DNA of 64,000 bases from Nostocoides sp. (GCA_016702415.1 JADJEA010000001.1:1283001-1347000); one strand, 5' to 3'. Counted from the first letter of the stretch, positions 33,973 through 42,942 are shown. Notes: generated by a model not told the origin, from the sequence alone. Program-made: numbers and translations.

Positions 33973-35283
33973 TCAGCAGGCCGGCACGGCTGGCAGGATG
34001 CGCCCGCCGCAGTCGCCGAGACCGATGACGTGGCCATCCGGACCGGGTGCGGTCGCGCGCAGGACGATGGTGTCGCCGTCCTCCAGGAAGGTCCGCGTCG
34101 AGCCGTCGTCGAGGGTCACGGGCTCGGCGCCGCTCCACGTCAGCTCCAGGAAGCAGCCTCGGGTCTCCTTTTCCGGGCCGCTGATCGTGCCGGACCCGAA
34201 GAGGTCGCCGCTGCGGATGCTCGCGCCATTGACGCTGAGATGGGCGAGCATCTGCGCGGGCGACCAGTACATCTCCCGATAGCGCGGCCGCGACACCACG
34301 CTCCCGTTCCACTCGACTTGGCAGTCGATGTCCAGTCCGTATGCCGCATCCCCCGCGAGATAGGGCAGCGGCGCCGGGTCCTGGCCCGGGAGGGCGACGT
34401 GCGCCGCCTCCAGGGCCGCCATCGGCACCACCCAGGCGCTGATCGTCGTCGCGAAGCTCTTGCCGAGGAAGGGCCCAAGGGGGACGTACTCCCAGGCTTG
34501 GATATCGCGGGCGCTCCAGTCGTTGAGGAGGACGACGCCGAAGATGTGGTCCCAGGTCGCCCCGAGGGGCACGGGCTCGCCGAGGCGGCTGCCGCCGCCC
34601 ACGACGAAGCCCAATTCGCACTCGATGTCGAGCCGGATGCTCGGGCCGAAAACGGGGGTGGGGTCGGCCGGGCCCTTGCGCTGCCCGCATGGCCGGACGA
34701 TGTCGGTGCCGCTGACCACAATGGTCCCCGAGCGCCCGTGGTAGCCGATCGGGAGGTGTTTCCAGTTCGGGGTCAACGGGTCCGAGCCGGGGCGGAAGAT
34801 CCGGCCGACGTTCGTCGCGTGGTGCTCACTGGCATAGAAGTCGACATAGTCCGCCACCTCGAACGGCAGGCGCAGGGACAGGGAGGAGAGCGGGATGAGG
34901 CTCCGCGCGACGCTCTCGTCGTGGTGCGCGCTGCTCAGGATCTGCTGGAGCCAGGCCCGGGCGTCCGCCCACGCCGTGGGCCCTTGGTCGAGGAAAGGCA
35001 CCAGCGACGGGTGGTCCCAGCTGGCGCCAGGGAAACCGGCGTTCGTACCCCTGGCGTTCGTACCCCTGGCGTTCGCACCCTCGGCGTTCGCACCCTCGGC
35101 GTTCGTATCCGCAGGCTTCGCACCACTGACGCGTCCCGACTCCCGCGCCAGGGCCGTCAGGTCGACGGCGTGGTCGGCGATCCGGGACACCACGCGCGGT
35201 CCGCCGGGGAGGTCGGCCACGGCATACGGCAGGGTCGCCAGGCCAAAGGGCTCGTGTGCCGGTAGGTCACGCCACCAACTCAT
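33973..35283 (-). CDS. fahA: Fumarylacetoacetase
   Basis: Last enzyme of tyrosine/homogentisate breakdown, splitting fumarylacetoacetate into fumarate and acetoacetate. It has 436 residues. N-terminal SH3-like domain, then the catalytic domain with YVDFYASEHHATNVGRIFR, PIGYHGRSGTIVVSG, the metal ligands in RLDIECELGFVVGGG, LLNDWSARDIQAWEYVPLG and SGTISGPEKETRGC. Residues about 60-82 are a pentapeptide repeat (NAEGA/NARGT), encoded by a 15 bp tandem repeat and absent from typical homologues. ATG overlaps no upstream stop but the preceding gene ends with ATGA here. Confidence 0.93.
   Translation of the reverse strand: MSWWRDLPAHEPFGLATLPYAVADLPGGPRVVSRIADHAVDLTALARESGRVSGAKPADTNAEGANAEGANARGTNARGTNAGFPGASWDHPSLVPFLDQGPTAWADARAWLQQILSSAHHDESVARSLIPLSSLSLRLPFEVADYVDFYASEHHATNVGRIFRPGSDPLTPNWKHLPIGYHGRSGTIVVSGTDIVRPCGQRKGPADPTPVFGPSIRLDIECELGFVVGGGSRLGEPVPLGATWDHIFGVVLLNDWSARDIQAWEYVPLGPFLGKSFATTISAWVVPMAALEAAHVALPGQDPAPLPYLAGDAAYGLDIDCQVEWNGSVVSRPRYREMYWSPAQMLAHLSVNGASIRSGDLFGSGTISGPEKETRGCFLELTWSGAEPVTLDDGSTRTFLEDGDTIVLRATAPGPDGHVIGLGDCGGRILPAVPAC
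35038..35112. repeat. 15 bp tandem repeat inside fahA
   Basis: Five consecutive 15-16 bp units: GTTCGTACCCCTGGC twice, GTTCGCACCCTCGGC twice and a diverged GTTCGTATCCGCAGGC. They encode the loop NAEGANAEGANARGTNARGT before the catalytic domain. Units come in identical pairs, suggesting stepwise duplication. Confidence 0.85.
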
Positions 35284-36161
35284 GGGGTCTTCTCCTCGTG
35301 GAGCAGGCCGAGCGCGAGGAGCCCGGCGATCGGATCGGAAACGGCGCAGCAGCCGTATGCCGTGAACACCCTCCGCGCCCGCGTCACCGCGGCGGGACCC
35401 AGGCCCGTCAAGGCGTCGACGAGCGGGGCGGCGTCACGGGTGGCGAGCCAGGTGGCCAGGACGGGGCGCGGCATACCGGACGCGGCGGCGGCGACCGCGG
35501 TGAGGACGTTGAGGAAACCGTGCTGGGGTTCGGTGACCCCGGGCGCTCTGGCGACGGGGTGCTCCCCGCGAACGGCGTGGTGCAGGCCCCCGGTGAGCTT
35601 GAGGGGGACGTCCATGGCGACGGCGGCGCTGAGGACCTCGGCGAGTTCGTTCTCCCTCGGCCAGGGCCATTGCGGGGTCTCCCCGGTGCGGAACTTGACT
35701 ACGACCCGGGGATCGAGGGGGCCGGCCTGCGCGAGGGCGGTGGCGGCGTCCGTGAGCGCGAGGGCCTGCTCGAGCCCGCGGGGGAGTTCGAGGACGATCT
35801 GCGGGGCGGTCAGTCCGGCGTCGCGCCAGGAGGCCGTCCAGCCGAGTTCGATCCCACGCAGGTCGAGTCGGGTCTCGGCCGCCGCTTGCTCGGCAGCCGC
35901 GCGTAGGGCGTCGAGATCGCCACCCGGGCGCGAGACGACGACGAGGTCCAGCGGCTCCGCGGCACCGGTCTGTGGCCAGAGCTGCGCGGCCGGTTCGACC
36001 ATCTCGGGCGGGAGGAGAAGGGGGCCGACGAGGTCGGCATACGGCCCGGTGCGGTGGATTCGGTGCGCGGCGAGGGCATCGACGAGGCTGCTGCGCGCGG
36101 GCGGGAAGACCGCGGCGTCGTCGATGAGGCCGGTGACCAGAGCGCGCGGAAAGGCGGACAC
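35280..36161 (-). CDS. Unknown protein encoded between fahA and hmgA
   Basis: Protein of 293 residues of no family I can name. It has LIDDAAVFPPARSSLVDALA near the N-terminus, DLVVVSRPGGDLDALRAAAE, VVVKFRTGETPQWPWPRENE, PLKLTGGLHHAVRG and a C-terminal ITRARR-like basic segment. Predicted cytoplasmic. The start-stop overlap with fahA (ATGA) and position opposite hmgA make a role linked to homogentisate breakdown plausible. The maleylacetoacetate isomerase step has no other candidate in this window. The alternating strand/helix pattern with K-x-R and L-T-G-G-L-H-H could be a TIM-barrel; that is a guess. Confidence 0.7.
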   Translation of the reverse strand: MSAFPRALVTGLIDDAAVFPPARSSLVDALAAHRIHRTGPYADLVGPLLLPPEMVEPAAQLWPQTGAAEPLDLVVVSRPGGDLDALRAAAEQAAAETRLDLRGIELGWTASWRDAGLTAPQIVLELPRGLEQALALTDAATALAQAGPLDPRVVVKFRTGETPQWPWPRENELAEVLSAAVAMDVPLKLTGGLHHAVRGEHPVARAPGVTEPQHGFLNVLTAVAAAASGMPRPVLATWLATRDAAPLVDALTGLGPAAVTRARRVFTAYGCCAVSDPIAGLLALGLLHEEKTP

Positions 36162-36303
36162 GGGCCCACCGTATCCGGCATCGCCGCGGCCCCGGGCGGT
36201 CGGGATCGGGACGCCCTTGCCGACGAGTGCCGTCTTGCCCGCGGCTCGCTACAGTGGGCGCCGGTGAGGAGACCCCTCGGCCGAGTTCACGAAGAGGTGG
36301 CGA

Positions 36304-37530
36304 GTGGCGCACTACCAGCGGATGGGCGCGGTGCCGGCGAAACGGCATACGCAGCATCGCGACGGCGACGGGCGGCTCTATTACGAGGAACTCATGGGTG
36401 AGGAGGGGTTCTCCAGCGATTCCGCCCTCCTCTATCACCGCACCATCCCCAGCGAGGTCAGCGCCGCGCGCGTCTGGGACCTGCCCGACCAGAGCCTGAC
36501 GCCCAACCATCCGCTGCGCCCGCTGCACCTGCGCCTGCACGATCTCTTCCCGGACGGAGGGGGTGGGGTCGATGTTGTCACGGGCCGGCGCCTCGTCCTC
36601 GGCAATAGCGACGTGCGGATCTCGTATGCCGTGGCTGCCGCCCCGAGTCCGTTCTATCGCAACGCGATCGGCGACGAACTGGTCTATGTGGAGCGGGGGA
36701 GCGCGCGGCTGGAAACGGTTTTCGGGGCCTTCGAGGTGGCGCGCGGCGACTATGTCGTCATCCCGCGGGCGACGACCCACCGATGGCTTCCGGTGGACGC
36801 GGCGGACGACCCCGACGGCGAGACCCTGCGGACGTACTGCATCGAGGCCTCCAGCCACATCGCCCCACCCAAGAGCTATCTCTCGCGGTATGGGCAGTTG
36901 CTCGAGCACTCGCCCTTCTGCGAGCGCGACCTGCGGGTACCGTCGGGGCCCTTGCTCGCCGAAGACATCGGTGCGACCCGGGAGCAGGAGACCGAGGTCT
37001 ACATCAAGCACCGCGGGCCAGGCCCGGGGGGCATCGCCGGGACGATCCACACGCATCCCTTCCACGTCCTCGACGTGGTCGGCTGGGACGGCTGCCTCTA
37101 TCCCTATGTCTTCAATATCGCCGACTTCGAGCCGATCACCGGTCGCGTGCACCAGCCGCCGCCGGCGCACCAGGTCTTCGAGGGCTGGAACTTCGTCGTC
37201 TGCAACTTCGTCCCCCGCAAGGTCGACTACCACCCGTTGGCGATCCCGGTGCCCTACTACCACTCCAATGTCGACTCGGACGAGGTCATGTTCTATGTCG
37301 ACGGCGACTACGAGGCCCGGAAGGGCTCCGGCATCGGGATGGGTTCGGTGTCCCTGCACCCGGGTGGCCACGCCCACGGGCCCCAGCCGGGCGCGATGGA
37401 GCGCTCGATCGGCGTCGAATTCTTCGACGAACTCGCCGTCATGGTCGACACGTTCAAGCCGCTGGACCTCGGTGAGGGGGCGCTGGCCTGCGACGACGGC
37501 AGGTACCTGCTGTCCTGGCACACCCGCTGA
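36304..37530 (+). CDS. hmgA: Homogentisate 1,2-dioxygenase
   Basis: Ring-cleaving iron dioxygenase of 408 residues making maleylacetoacetate. It has GDELVYVERGSARLETVFG, DYVVIPRATTHRW, IHTHPFHVLDVVGWDG, the ligand region YHSNVDSDEVMFYVDGDYEA (Glu) and SLHPGGHAHGPQPGAME (His). GTG 36304 is preceded by GAAGAGGTGG, a good ribosome-binding region. It is transcribed away from the fahA gene pair; their starts are 143 bp apart, so the spacer 36162-36303 should hold a divergent promoter. No clear operator is seen. Confidence 0.94.
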   Translation: MAHYQRMGAVPAKRHTQHRDGDGRLYYEELMGEEGFSSDSALLYHRTIPSEVSAARVWDLPDQSLTPNHPLRPLHLRLHDLFPDGGGGVDVVTGRRLVLGNSDVRISYAVAAAPSPFYRNAIGDELVYVERGSARLETVFGAFEVARGDYVVIPRATTHRWLPVDAADDPDGETLRTYCIEASSHIAPPKSYLSRYGQLLEHSPFCERDLRVPSGPLLAEDIGATREQETEVYIKHRGPGPGGIAGTIHTHPFHVLDVVGWDGCLYPYVFNIADFEPITGRVHQPPPAHQVFEGWNFVVCNFVPRKVDYHPLAIPVPYYHSNVDSDEVMFYVDGDYEARKGSGIGMGSVSLHPGGHAHGPQPGAMERSIGVEFFDELAVMVDTFKPLDLGEGALACDDGRYLLSWHTR

Positions 37531-37590
37531 CGCCGCCCTCGACGGGCGTGCGCCCTCTCGACTCGCCGGGCGGGCGGCGACGTCGAGTGG

Positions 37591-38085
37591 CTACTCCCCG
37601 CGGGTGACGCTCTCCTCGGTTCCGTTCTCCTGGGTGACGATCTCCTCGATCCGGGCCAAGGTGCGGGTCATATTGCGCCGGGTCAGGTCGGCGAGCCGTC
37701 CGAGGGCCAGCCGCGACGGGAACGCCTCGGTCGTCGGATCCCAGGTTTCGGTCACCTCGGTGCCGCCCTCGACCGGGCGCAGGTCGTAGCGCCAGGTCCG
37801 CCCCGTCAGCACCAGCCGCAGCGGCATCGGCGCGAGCGTCCGCCAGGCGATCGCCCGGTCCTCCTCGAAGACGACGACGTCATTGCGGGTCGAGTAGTTC
37901 ACCCCCCAATGCATGTCCATGCCGAACGAGTCGCCCAGCTTGAGGCGCCGATGCCCGCCCCGCGACGTCGTGACCGTGCCTGAGCCGTCGATGTCGTGGT
38001 GGCGGCCGGGGTCGGCGAGCAGGTCGAAGATCGCCGAGGCGGGGGCGGGGATGACGCGGGTGACACGCACCGGGTGGGGGAGCAT
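37591..38085 (-). CDS. SRPBCC (polyketide cyclase/START-like) family protein
   Basis: Small hydrophobic-pocket protein of 164 residues from ATG 38085. It opens VRVTRVIPAPASAIFDLLAD, the usual first strand and helices of the SRPBCC fold. FEEDRAIAWRTL, TWRYDLRPVEGGTEVTETWD and a long C-terminal helix (LADLTRRNMTRTLARIEEIV) complete it. Ligand unknown. It converges on hmgA; the 60 bp between them contain only short GC dyads. Confidence 0.85.
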   Translation of the reverse strand: MLPHPVRVTRVIPAPASAIFDLLADPGRHHDIDGSGTVTTSRGGHRRLKLGDSFGMDMHWGVNYSTRNDVVVFEEDRAIAWRTLAPMPLRLVLTGRTWRYDLRPVEGGTEVTETWDPTTEAFPSRLALGRLADLTRRNMTRTLARIEEIVTQENGTEESVTRGE

Positions 38086-38226
38086 GCGGCATACCCTCGC
38101 ATGAACGGGGGTCGGAATCGGCCACCGCCAGTGATCGCTGCCCAGTGATGCCGCCCACGGGTCGCCCCACCGGTCGCCGCCACCGGTCGCCAACCGACCG
38201 CGAGTCAGCCGCCTAAGCTTGCCCGT

Positions 38227-38517
38227 ATGTCGATCGCGCCCGTCGAGGAGGAGGTCACCTCCGCGGGGACCGGCGAGGCCCTCGACGTCCCGTGGATCAC
38301 CCTGGTCTGGAACGACCCGGTCAATCTCATGTCCTATGTGACGTACGTCTTCCAGAGCTACTTCGGCTACTCCCGCGAGAAGGCCGAGTCGCTCATGCTC
38401 GACGTCCATCACAAGGGCCGGGCCGTGGTCGCCAGCGGGCCGCGCGAGAAGATGGAGATCGACACCGAGGCGTTGCAGGGGTTCGGGCTGTGGGCGACCT
38501 TCCAGAAGGACCGTTGA
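38227..38517 (+). CDS. clpS: ATP-dependent Clp protease adaptor ClpS
   Basis: N-end-rule adaptor of 96 residues. WITLVWNDPVNLMSYVTYVF contains the N-D-x-V-N motif that binds ClpA/ClpC, with AESLMLDVHHKGRAVVASGP and EKMEIDTEALQGFGLWAT forming the rest of the fold. It delivers N-degron substrates to the Clp protease. The DUF2017 gene starts 1 bp after the stop, a conserved actinobacterial pairing. Confidence 0.95.
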   Translation: MSIAPVEEEVTSAGTGEALDVPWITLVWNDPVNLMSYVTYVFQSYFGYSREKAESLMLDVHHKGRAVVASGPREKMEIDTEALQGFGLWATFQKDR

Positions 38518-38518
38518 G

Positions 38519-39160
38519 GTGGCCCGCGCGTTCGCCCGCCGGGGCCGCGGCGAGGATTTGCGGTATGCCGCCCAACTCGATTCCGCGGAACGCGGAGTCG
38601 TCGCCGAGTTGCTGCGCCAGGTCCGCGAGTTGATCGCCCCGGGTGGTGAGGCGGCCCCCAGCGCGTCCACCGGGGACGACTTCGACGCCATCGTCGCCGG
38701 CCTCGGCAGCGACTTCGGGTCGATCACCGTCCCGGACTCACCGGAGGGTCTGACCGGCCGCGGCCTGCCCCAGGAACCACGGGACCCGGCCCTGGACCGG
38801 CTCTTCCCGAGCGCGAACCGGTCCGATCCCGACGCGGCCGCGGAGTTCCGCCGACTGACCGAATCCTCACTGCGGCAACGAAAGATCGCCGGACTGACCC
38901 AGTCGATCGAGCTGCTACGGGCGGTGCGCGGCGACATCCTCGAGCTCACCCCGGCCCAGGCCCAGACGTTCATGATCGCCCTGACCGACGTCCGTCTCGT
39001 CATCGGCGACCGCCTCGGCCTGCGCGAGGACGCCGACGCCACCCGGCTCGACGAGGTGGCGGCGAGCCTCGATGCGGGTGACCCCACGGCATACGCCATC
39101 GCGGTCTATGACTTCCTCACCTGGCTCCAGGAGACTCTGGCCACGTCGATGCTCACGTAG
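38519..39160 (+). CDS. DUF2017 domain protein
   Basis: Protein of 213 residues found next to clpS and murI across actinobacteria. Conserved segments are DSAERGVVAELLRQVRELIA, DPALDRLFPSANRSDPDAAA, FRRLTESSLRQRKI and the C-terminal AIAVYDFLTWLQETLATSM. It is mostly helical and cytoplasmic. Function is unknown, but constant linkage with clpS suggests a role in regulated proteolysis. GTG 38519 follows the clpS stop directly. Confidence 0.9.
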   Translation: MARAFARRGRGEDLRYAAQLDSAERGVVAELLRQVRELIAPGGEAAPSASTGDDFDAIVAGLGSDFGSITVPDSPEGLTGRGLPQEPRDPALDRLFPSANRSDPDAAAEFRRLTESSLRQRKIAGLTQSIELLRAVRGDILELTPAQAQTFMIALTDVRLVIGDRLGLREDADATRLDEVAASLDAGDPTAYAIAVYDFLTWLQETLATSMLT

Positions 39161-39187
39161 CCCCGGCTGCTGGCTAGAGTCTCGGGC

Positions 39188-40009
39188 GTGACGGACGCGC
39201 CGATCGGGATCTTCGATTCCGGGTATGGCGGGTTGACCGTCGCCAGGGCCGTCCTGGACCAACTGCCGCACGAGTCGATCGCCTACCTCGGGGACACGGC
39301 GCGGGCGCCATACGGTCCCCGGCCGATCGCACAGACCCGGACCTTCGCTCTGGAGTGTCTCGACCGGCTCGTCGACCACGGGGTCAAGATCCTCGTCATC
39401 GCGTGCAACACCGCCTCCGCGGCGGTTCTCCACGACGCCCGGGAGCGGTATGCCGTGGACGTCGTCGAGGTCATCCGGCCCGCCGTCCGCCGTGCCGCGG
39501 CGGCGACGCGCAACAAGCGCATCGGGGTCATCTCGACCAAGGGCACGCACCGCTCCGGCGCCTATCTCGATGCCTTCGCCGCGGCGCCCGATGTCGAGGT
39601 CGTCTCGCGGCCCTGCCCCCGCTTCGTCGAGTTCGTCGAGGCGGGCATCACCGGTGGGCCCGACCTGCTCAAGGTCGCCCACGAGTATCTGGATCCGTTG
39701 TCGCGCAAGGGCATCGACACGCTAGTCCTCGGCTGCACGCACTATCCCCTACTCACCGGGGTGATCTCCTATGTCATGGGCGAGGGGGTCACGCTCGTCT
39801 CCTCGGCCGAGGAGACGGCCAAGGACGTCTATCGAGTGCTCGCCGATGCGGACGCGCTCCGGCCCGACGACCTGCCACCGCCCTCCCACAGCTTCTCGAC
39901 CACCGGGGACCCGGAGGAGTTCCGTCGGCTCGCCCGCCGGTTCCTCGGTCCCGAGGTCGATCATGTCTTCGGCAATCTCGCCGCACCGATTCATGGGGAG
40001 GCCTCATGA
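39188..40009 (+). CDS. murI: Glutamate racemase
   Basis: Makes D-glutamate for peptidoglycan. 273 residues. IFDSGYGGLTVARAV, YLGDTARAPYG, the first catalytic Cys in VIACNTASAAVL and the second in LGCTHYPLLTG are all present. GTG start. The stop overlaps the start of the next gene (ATGA), so it is the head of a coupled murI-MBL-rph-rdgB string. Confidence 0.96.
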   Translation: MTDAPIGIFDSGYGGLTVARAVLDQLPHESIAYLGDTARAPYGPRPIAQTRTFALECLDRLVDHGVKILVIACNTASAAVLHDARERYAVDVVEVIRPAVRRAAAATRNKRIGVISTKGTHRSGAYLDAFAAAPDVEVVSRPCPRFVEFVEAGITGGPDLLKVAHEYLDPLSRKGIDTLVLGCTHYPLLTGVISYVMGEGVTLVSSAEETAKDVYRVLADADALRPDDLPPPSHSFSTTGDPEEFRRLARRFLGPEVDHVFGNLAAPIHGEAS

Positions 40010-40776
40010 GAGTCACCATCGTCGGGTGCTCGGGCTCCTTCGCCGGACCCGCCTCGCCGGCGTCGAGCTATCTGGTCCAGGCCGATCAGGACGGACGGCG
40101 GTGGTCGGTCGTCTTCGACCTCGGCAATGGCGCACTCGGGTCCCTCCAGCGCCACCTCGACCCCTCCGAACTCGATGCCATCGTCCTGAGCCACCTGCAC
40201 CCGGACCACTGCATCGACGTGACCAGCCTGTATGTCTACCGGAACTACCACCCGGGGGGTCGGCACGAGCCGCCGCTGCCGGTGCATTGCCCGCCCGGGA
40301 CGCGCGCCCGGATGCTCGGGGCCTTCGAGGGGCTCGATCCCCACGCGTTGGATGGCCAGTTCGCCTTCCACGACGTCACCGACGGGCATGTCGTCCAGAT
40401 CGGGCCGTTGCGGGTCACGGCGCGACGGGTCCGCCATCCCGTCGAGGCCTACGGCTTCCGCATCGAGTCCGCCGACGCGGTCCTGGCGTATTCCGGTGAC
40501 TCCGACTCCTGCCCGGCGCTGGTCGATCTCGCCGCGGGTGCGGATCTTGCGCTCTTCGACAGTGCCTTCATGGAGGGGCGGGACACCGACCGCGGCATCC
40601 ACATGACCTCGCGCCGAGCGGCCGAGATCGCCGTCGAGGCGGGCGCGCGCCGCCTCATGCTCACCCACATGCCGGCCTGGAACGACCAGTCCGTATGCCG
40701 TGACCAGGCCGCCGAGGTCTGGCCGGGGGAGGTGGAACTCGCGCGGCCGGATGCGGCATACGATCTCCCGTCATGA
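40006..40776 (+). CDS. MBL-fold metallohydrolase
   Basis: Metallo-beta-lactamase-fold hydrolase of 256 residues. It opens VTIVGCSGSFAGPASPASSY, has the zinc motif LSHLHPDHCIDV, YSGDSDSCPALVDLA and LMLTHMPAWND. The same gene sits between murI and rph in mycobacteria (Rv1339 group, described there as an atypical cyclic-nucleotide phosphodiesterase). That assignment is by synteny and family only. The stop overlaps the rph start. Confidence 0.9.
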   Translation: MRVTIVGCSGSFAGPASPASSYLVQADQDGRRWSVVFDLGNGALGSLQRHLDPSELDAIVLSHLHPDHCIDVTSLYVYRNYHPGGRHEPPLPVHCPPGTRARMLGAFEGLDPHALDGQFAFHDVTDGHVVQIGPLRVTARRVRHPVEAYGFRIESADAVLAYSGDSDSCPALVDLAAGADLALFDSAFMEGRDTDRGIHMTSRRAAEIAVEAGARRLMLTHMPAWNDQSVCRDQAAEVWPGEVELARPDAAYDLPS

Positions 40777-41518
40777 CCCGACACGACGGCCGCGCCGCCG
40801 ACGCCCTCCGCGACATCCGCATCACCCGCAACTGGCTCGACCACGCCGAGGGGAGCGTGCTGGTCGAGTTCGGCCGACCCGGGTGCTGTGCGCGGCATCC
40901 TTCACCGAAGGCGTCCCGCGGTGGCTCAAGGGCCAGGGCAAGGGCTGGGTGACGGCGGAGTACGAAATGCTGCCGCGCTCGACCAACACCCGCAGCGACC
41001 GGGAATCCCGCAAGGGCCGGGTCGGGGGCCGCACGCATGAGATCTCGCGCCTGGTCGGTCGGTCGCTGCGGGCGATCATCGACACGAAAGCGTTGGGGGA
41101 GAACACGATCGTCCTCGACTGTGATGTGCTCCAGGCCGACGGGGGGACGCGGACGGCGTCGATCACCGGAGCATATGTCGCGCTCGCGGACGCCATCGCC
41201 GCCGCCCGGGCCCATGGTCTGCTCAAGGCGTCTGCCGCGCCGCTGCCCGGCTCCGTGGCCGCCGTCAGTGTCGGTGTCGTTGACGGTGCGGTCGTCCTCG
41301 ACCTGGACTACCCGGAGGATTCGACGGCCGAGACGGACATGAACATCGTGATGACCGGGGACGGTCGCTTCGTCGAGGTCCAGGGGACGGCCGAGGCGGG
41401 AGCTTTCGGGCGCGACGTCCTCGACCGCCTTCTCGACCTCGGTGCCAGCGGGTGCGCCGCGCTGACGGCGATCCAGGAGGAGGCCCTGGCCGCTGCCGCC
41501 CGGGAGCGGGTGCGATGA
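40773..41518 (+). CDS. rph: Ribonuclease PH, one-base frameshift near the 5' end
   Basis: Phosphate-dependent 3' exonuclease that trims tRNA ends. ATG 40773 opens DALRDIRITRNWLDHAEGSV, then the frame is lost at VEFGR (about 40874-40880) where one G seems missing. The other frame continues VLCAASFTEGVPRWLKGQGK, MLPRSTNTRSDRESRKGRVG, LGENTIVLDCDVLQADGGTR and DLDYPEDSTAETDMNIVMTG. All catalytic blocks are therefore intact in one or the other frame. Flanking genes overlap it by ATGA on both sides. A sequencing error is by far the simplest explanation. Confidence 0.88.
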
Positions 41519-42162
41519 CCCGGCGGATCGTCCTGGCCACGCGCAACGAGCACAAGGTCCACGAGCTGCGCCAGATCCTCGCGTCCGTATGCCGTGACCT
41601 CGACCTCGAGATCGCCTCGGCGGCGCAGTTCCCGGACGTGCCGGAGGTGCCCGAGACCGAGGTGACCTTCGCCGGGAACGCACGCCTGAAGGCCGAGGCG
41701 CTCGCCGCTGCTACCGGCCTGCCCGCCCTTGCCGACGACTCCGGCCTGGCGGTGGAGGTGCTGGGTGGCTGTCCGGGGGTCTTCTCCGCCCGCTGGTCGG
41801 GGTCGCACGCGGGGGAGTCGGCCACTCGGGCGGAGCGGGACCGGGCCAACCTCGAGCTTCTCCTGGAGCAGATCGCCGACGTCCCCGACGCCCACCGGGG
41901 GGCGGCATTCGTCTGCGCGGCGGCGCTCGGCATACCGGGGCAGGAGAGTGTGGTGTGCGAGGGGCGGGTGACCGGCCGGCTCGCGCGGTCGCCGCGTGGG
42001 AGCAATGGGTTCGGCTACGACCCGGTCTTTGTGCCCGATGCCGACCCCGCACGCACGCTGGCGGAGTTCACCGACGCCGAGAAGAACGCGATCTCCCACC
42101 GCGGTAACGCTTTCCGGGCGATGGAGCCGGTGCTTCGGGAGCGGTTGAGCCGCGACGTCTGA
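41515..42162 (+). CDS. rdgB: Non-canonical purine NTP pyrophosphatase (RdgB/HAM1)
   Basis: House-cleaning enzyme that hydrolyses ITP, dITP and XTP. 215 residues with IVLATRNEHKVHELRQIL, TFAGNARLKAEALAAATGLP, ADDSGLAVEVLGGCPGVFSA and RGSNGFGYDPVFV; it ends SHRGNAFRAMEPVL. ATG overlaps the rph stop. It closes the murI operon and is followed by a dyad array at 42182-42304. Confidence 0.95.
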   Translation: MTRRIVLATRNEHKVHELRQILASVCRDLDLEIASAAQFPDVPEVPETEVTFAGNARLKAEALAAATGLPALADDSGLAVEVLGGCPGVFSARWSGSHAGESATRAERDRANLELLLEQIADVPDAHRGAAFVCAAALGIPGQESVVCEGRVTGRLARSPRGSNGFGYDPVFVPDADPARTLAEFTDAEKNAISHRGNAFRAMEPVLRERLSRDV

Positions 42163-42181
42163 CGCCCGGGGGGCCTCGTCG

Positions 42182-42304
42182 AACTTGAGCACGCCCTGCG
42201 AACTTGAGCACGCCGTACGCACTTGAGCACGCCAGATCTGGCGTGCTCAAGTCGTTGAGGCGTGCTCAAGTTGGAGAGCCCCGGCGTTATGGCGTGCTCA
42301 AGTT
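42182..42304. repeat. Six-copy inverted array of AACTTGAGCACGCC
   Basis: Three copies in one orientation (42182-42195, 42201-42214, 42220-42233) face three reverse copies (42240-42252, 42259-42272, 42291-42304). The centre AGATCT (42234-42239) makes TTGAGCACGCCAGATCTGGC and its complement a perfect dyad of at least 30 bases. It lies between convergent rdgB and the yceI-type gene, so it could be a two-way terminator. The repeated, regularly spaced copies are more than a terminator needs. Confidence 0.9.
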
Positions 42305-42330
42305 GGGGGAACCCGCGGGTGCGCGGGGCG

Positions 42331-42873
42331 TCAGGCGAACGGGACAGTGACCTCGACCGTGACCTCGTCGTGCAGCTTGAGCGTCCCCATGAGGGTGGAG
42401 AACTGCTTGATGCCGAAGGCCTTCTGCGACAGCATCCCCCGCAGTCGGACGCTGCCGGGGTCGGGGCTGTCGAGGTCGAGGTCCAGCGCCTGGGTCCGGC
42501 CGTGGAGGGTGAGCCGGCCGTGGACGACGGCGCTCGTCCAGTCGCCCTCGATGGCGTCGGCGACGAACTCGACGGTCGGGTGTTTGGCGCTCTCCAGCGT
42601 CTTGGCCGCGTTCTCCAGGATCTTGACCTTGTCGCCCTCGGTCAGCGGCTTGGCGCCGCCCTCGCCGGCCAGGACGCTCAGCGACGTCAGTTCGGCGCGG
42701 GCGGACAAGCTCGAGGCGGCCGGAGTGTCGCCGACAGCGACCGAGGCCGACCACGAGGTCGCCTCGATGGTCAGGTTGTGCCCCATCGCCGCCGCGACCC
42801 CGTCGGTGCGGGTATGCAGCAGGAGGGCGGCGTTGTCGGGGCCGAGGACGTACTCGCCGGGAGGGATCGTCAT
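42331..42873 (-). CDS. YceI family protein
   Basis: Lipid-binding beta-barrel protein of 180 residues without signal peptide. It has GEYVLGPDNAALLLHTRTDG, MGHNLTIEATSWSASVAVGD, DKVKILENAAKTLESAKHPT and VHGRLTLHGRTQALDLDLDS. Members bind isoprenoids or other long apolar molecules. The cytoplasmic actinobacterial subgroup has no defined role. Confidence 0.9.
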   Translation of the reverse strand: MTIPPGEYVLGPDNAALLLHTRTDGVAAAMGHNLTIEATSWSASVAVGDTPAASSLSARAELTSLSVLAGEGGAKPLTEGDKVKILENAAKTLESAKHPTVEFVADAIEGDWTSAVVHGRLTLHGRTQALDLDLDSPDPGSVRLRGMLSQKAFGIKQFSTLMGTLKLHDEVTVEVTVPFA

Positions 42874-42942
42874 ACGTCCATGGTCACACGGCGCTCACCG
42901 CGGCTGGCAGCGAGGTCGGCGGACACCGCGAGGGACCCACGG

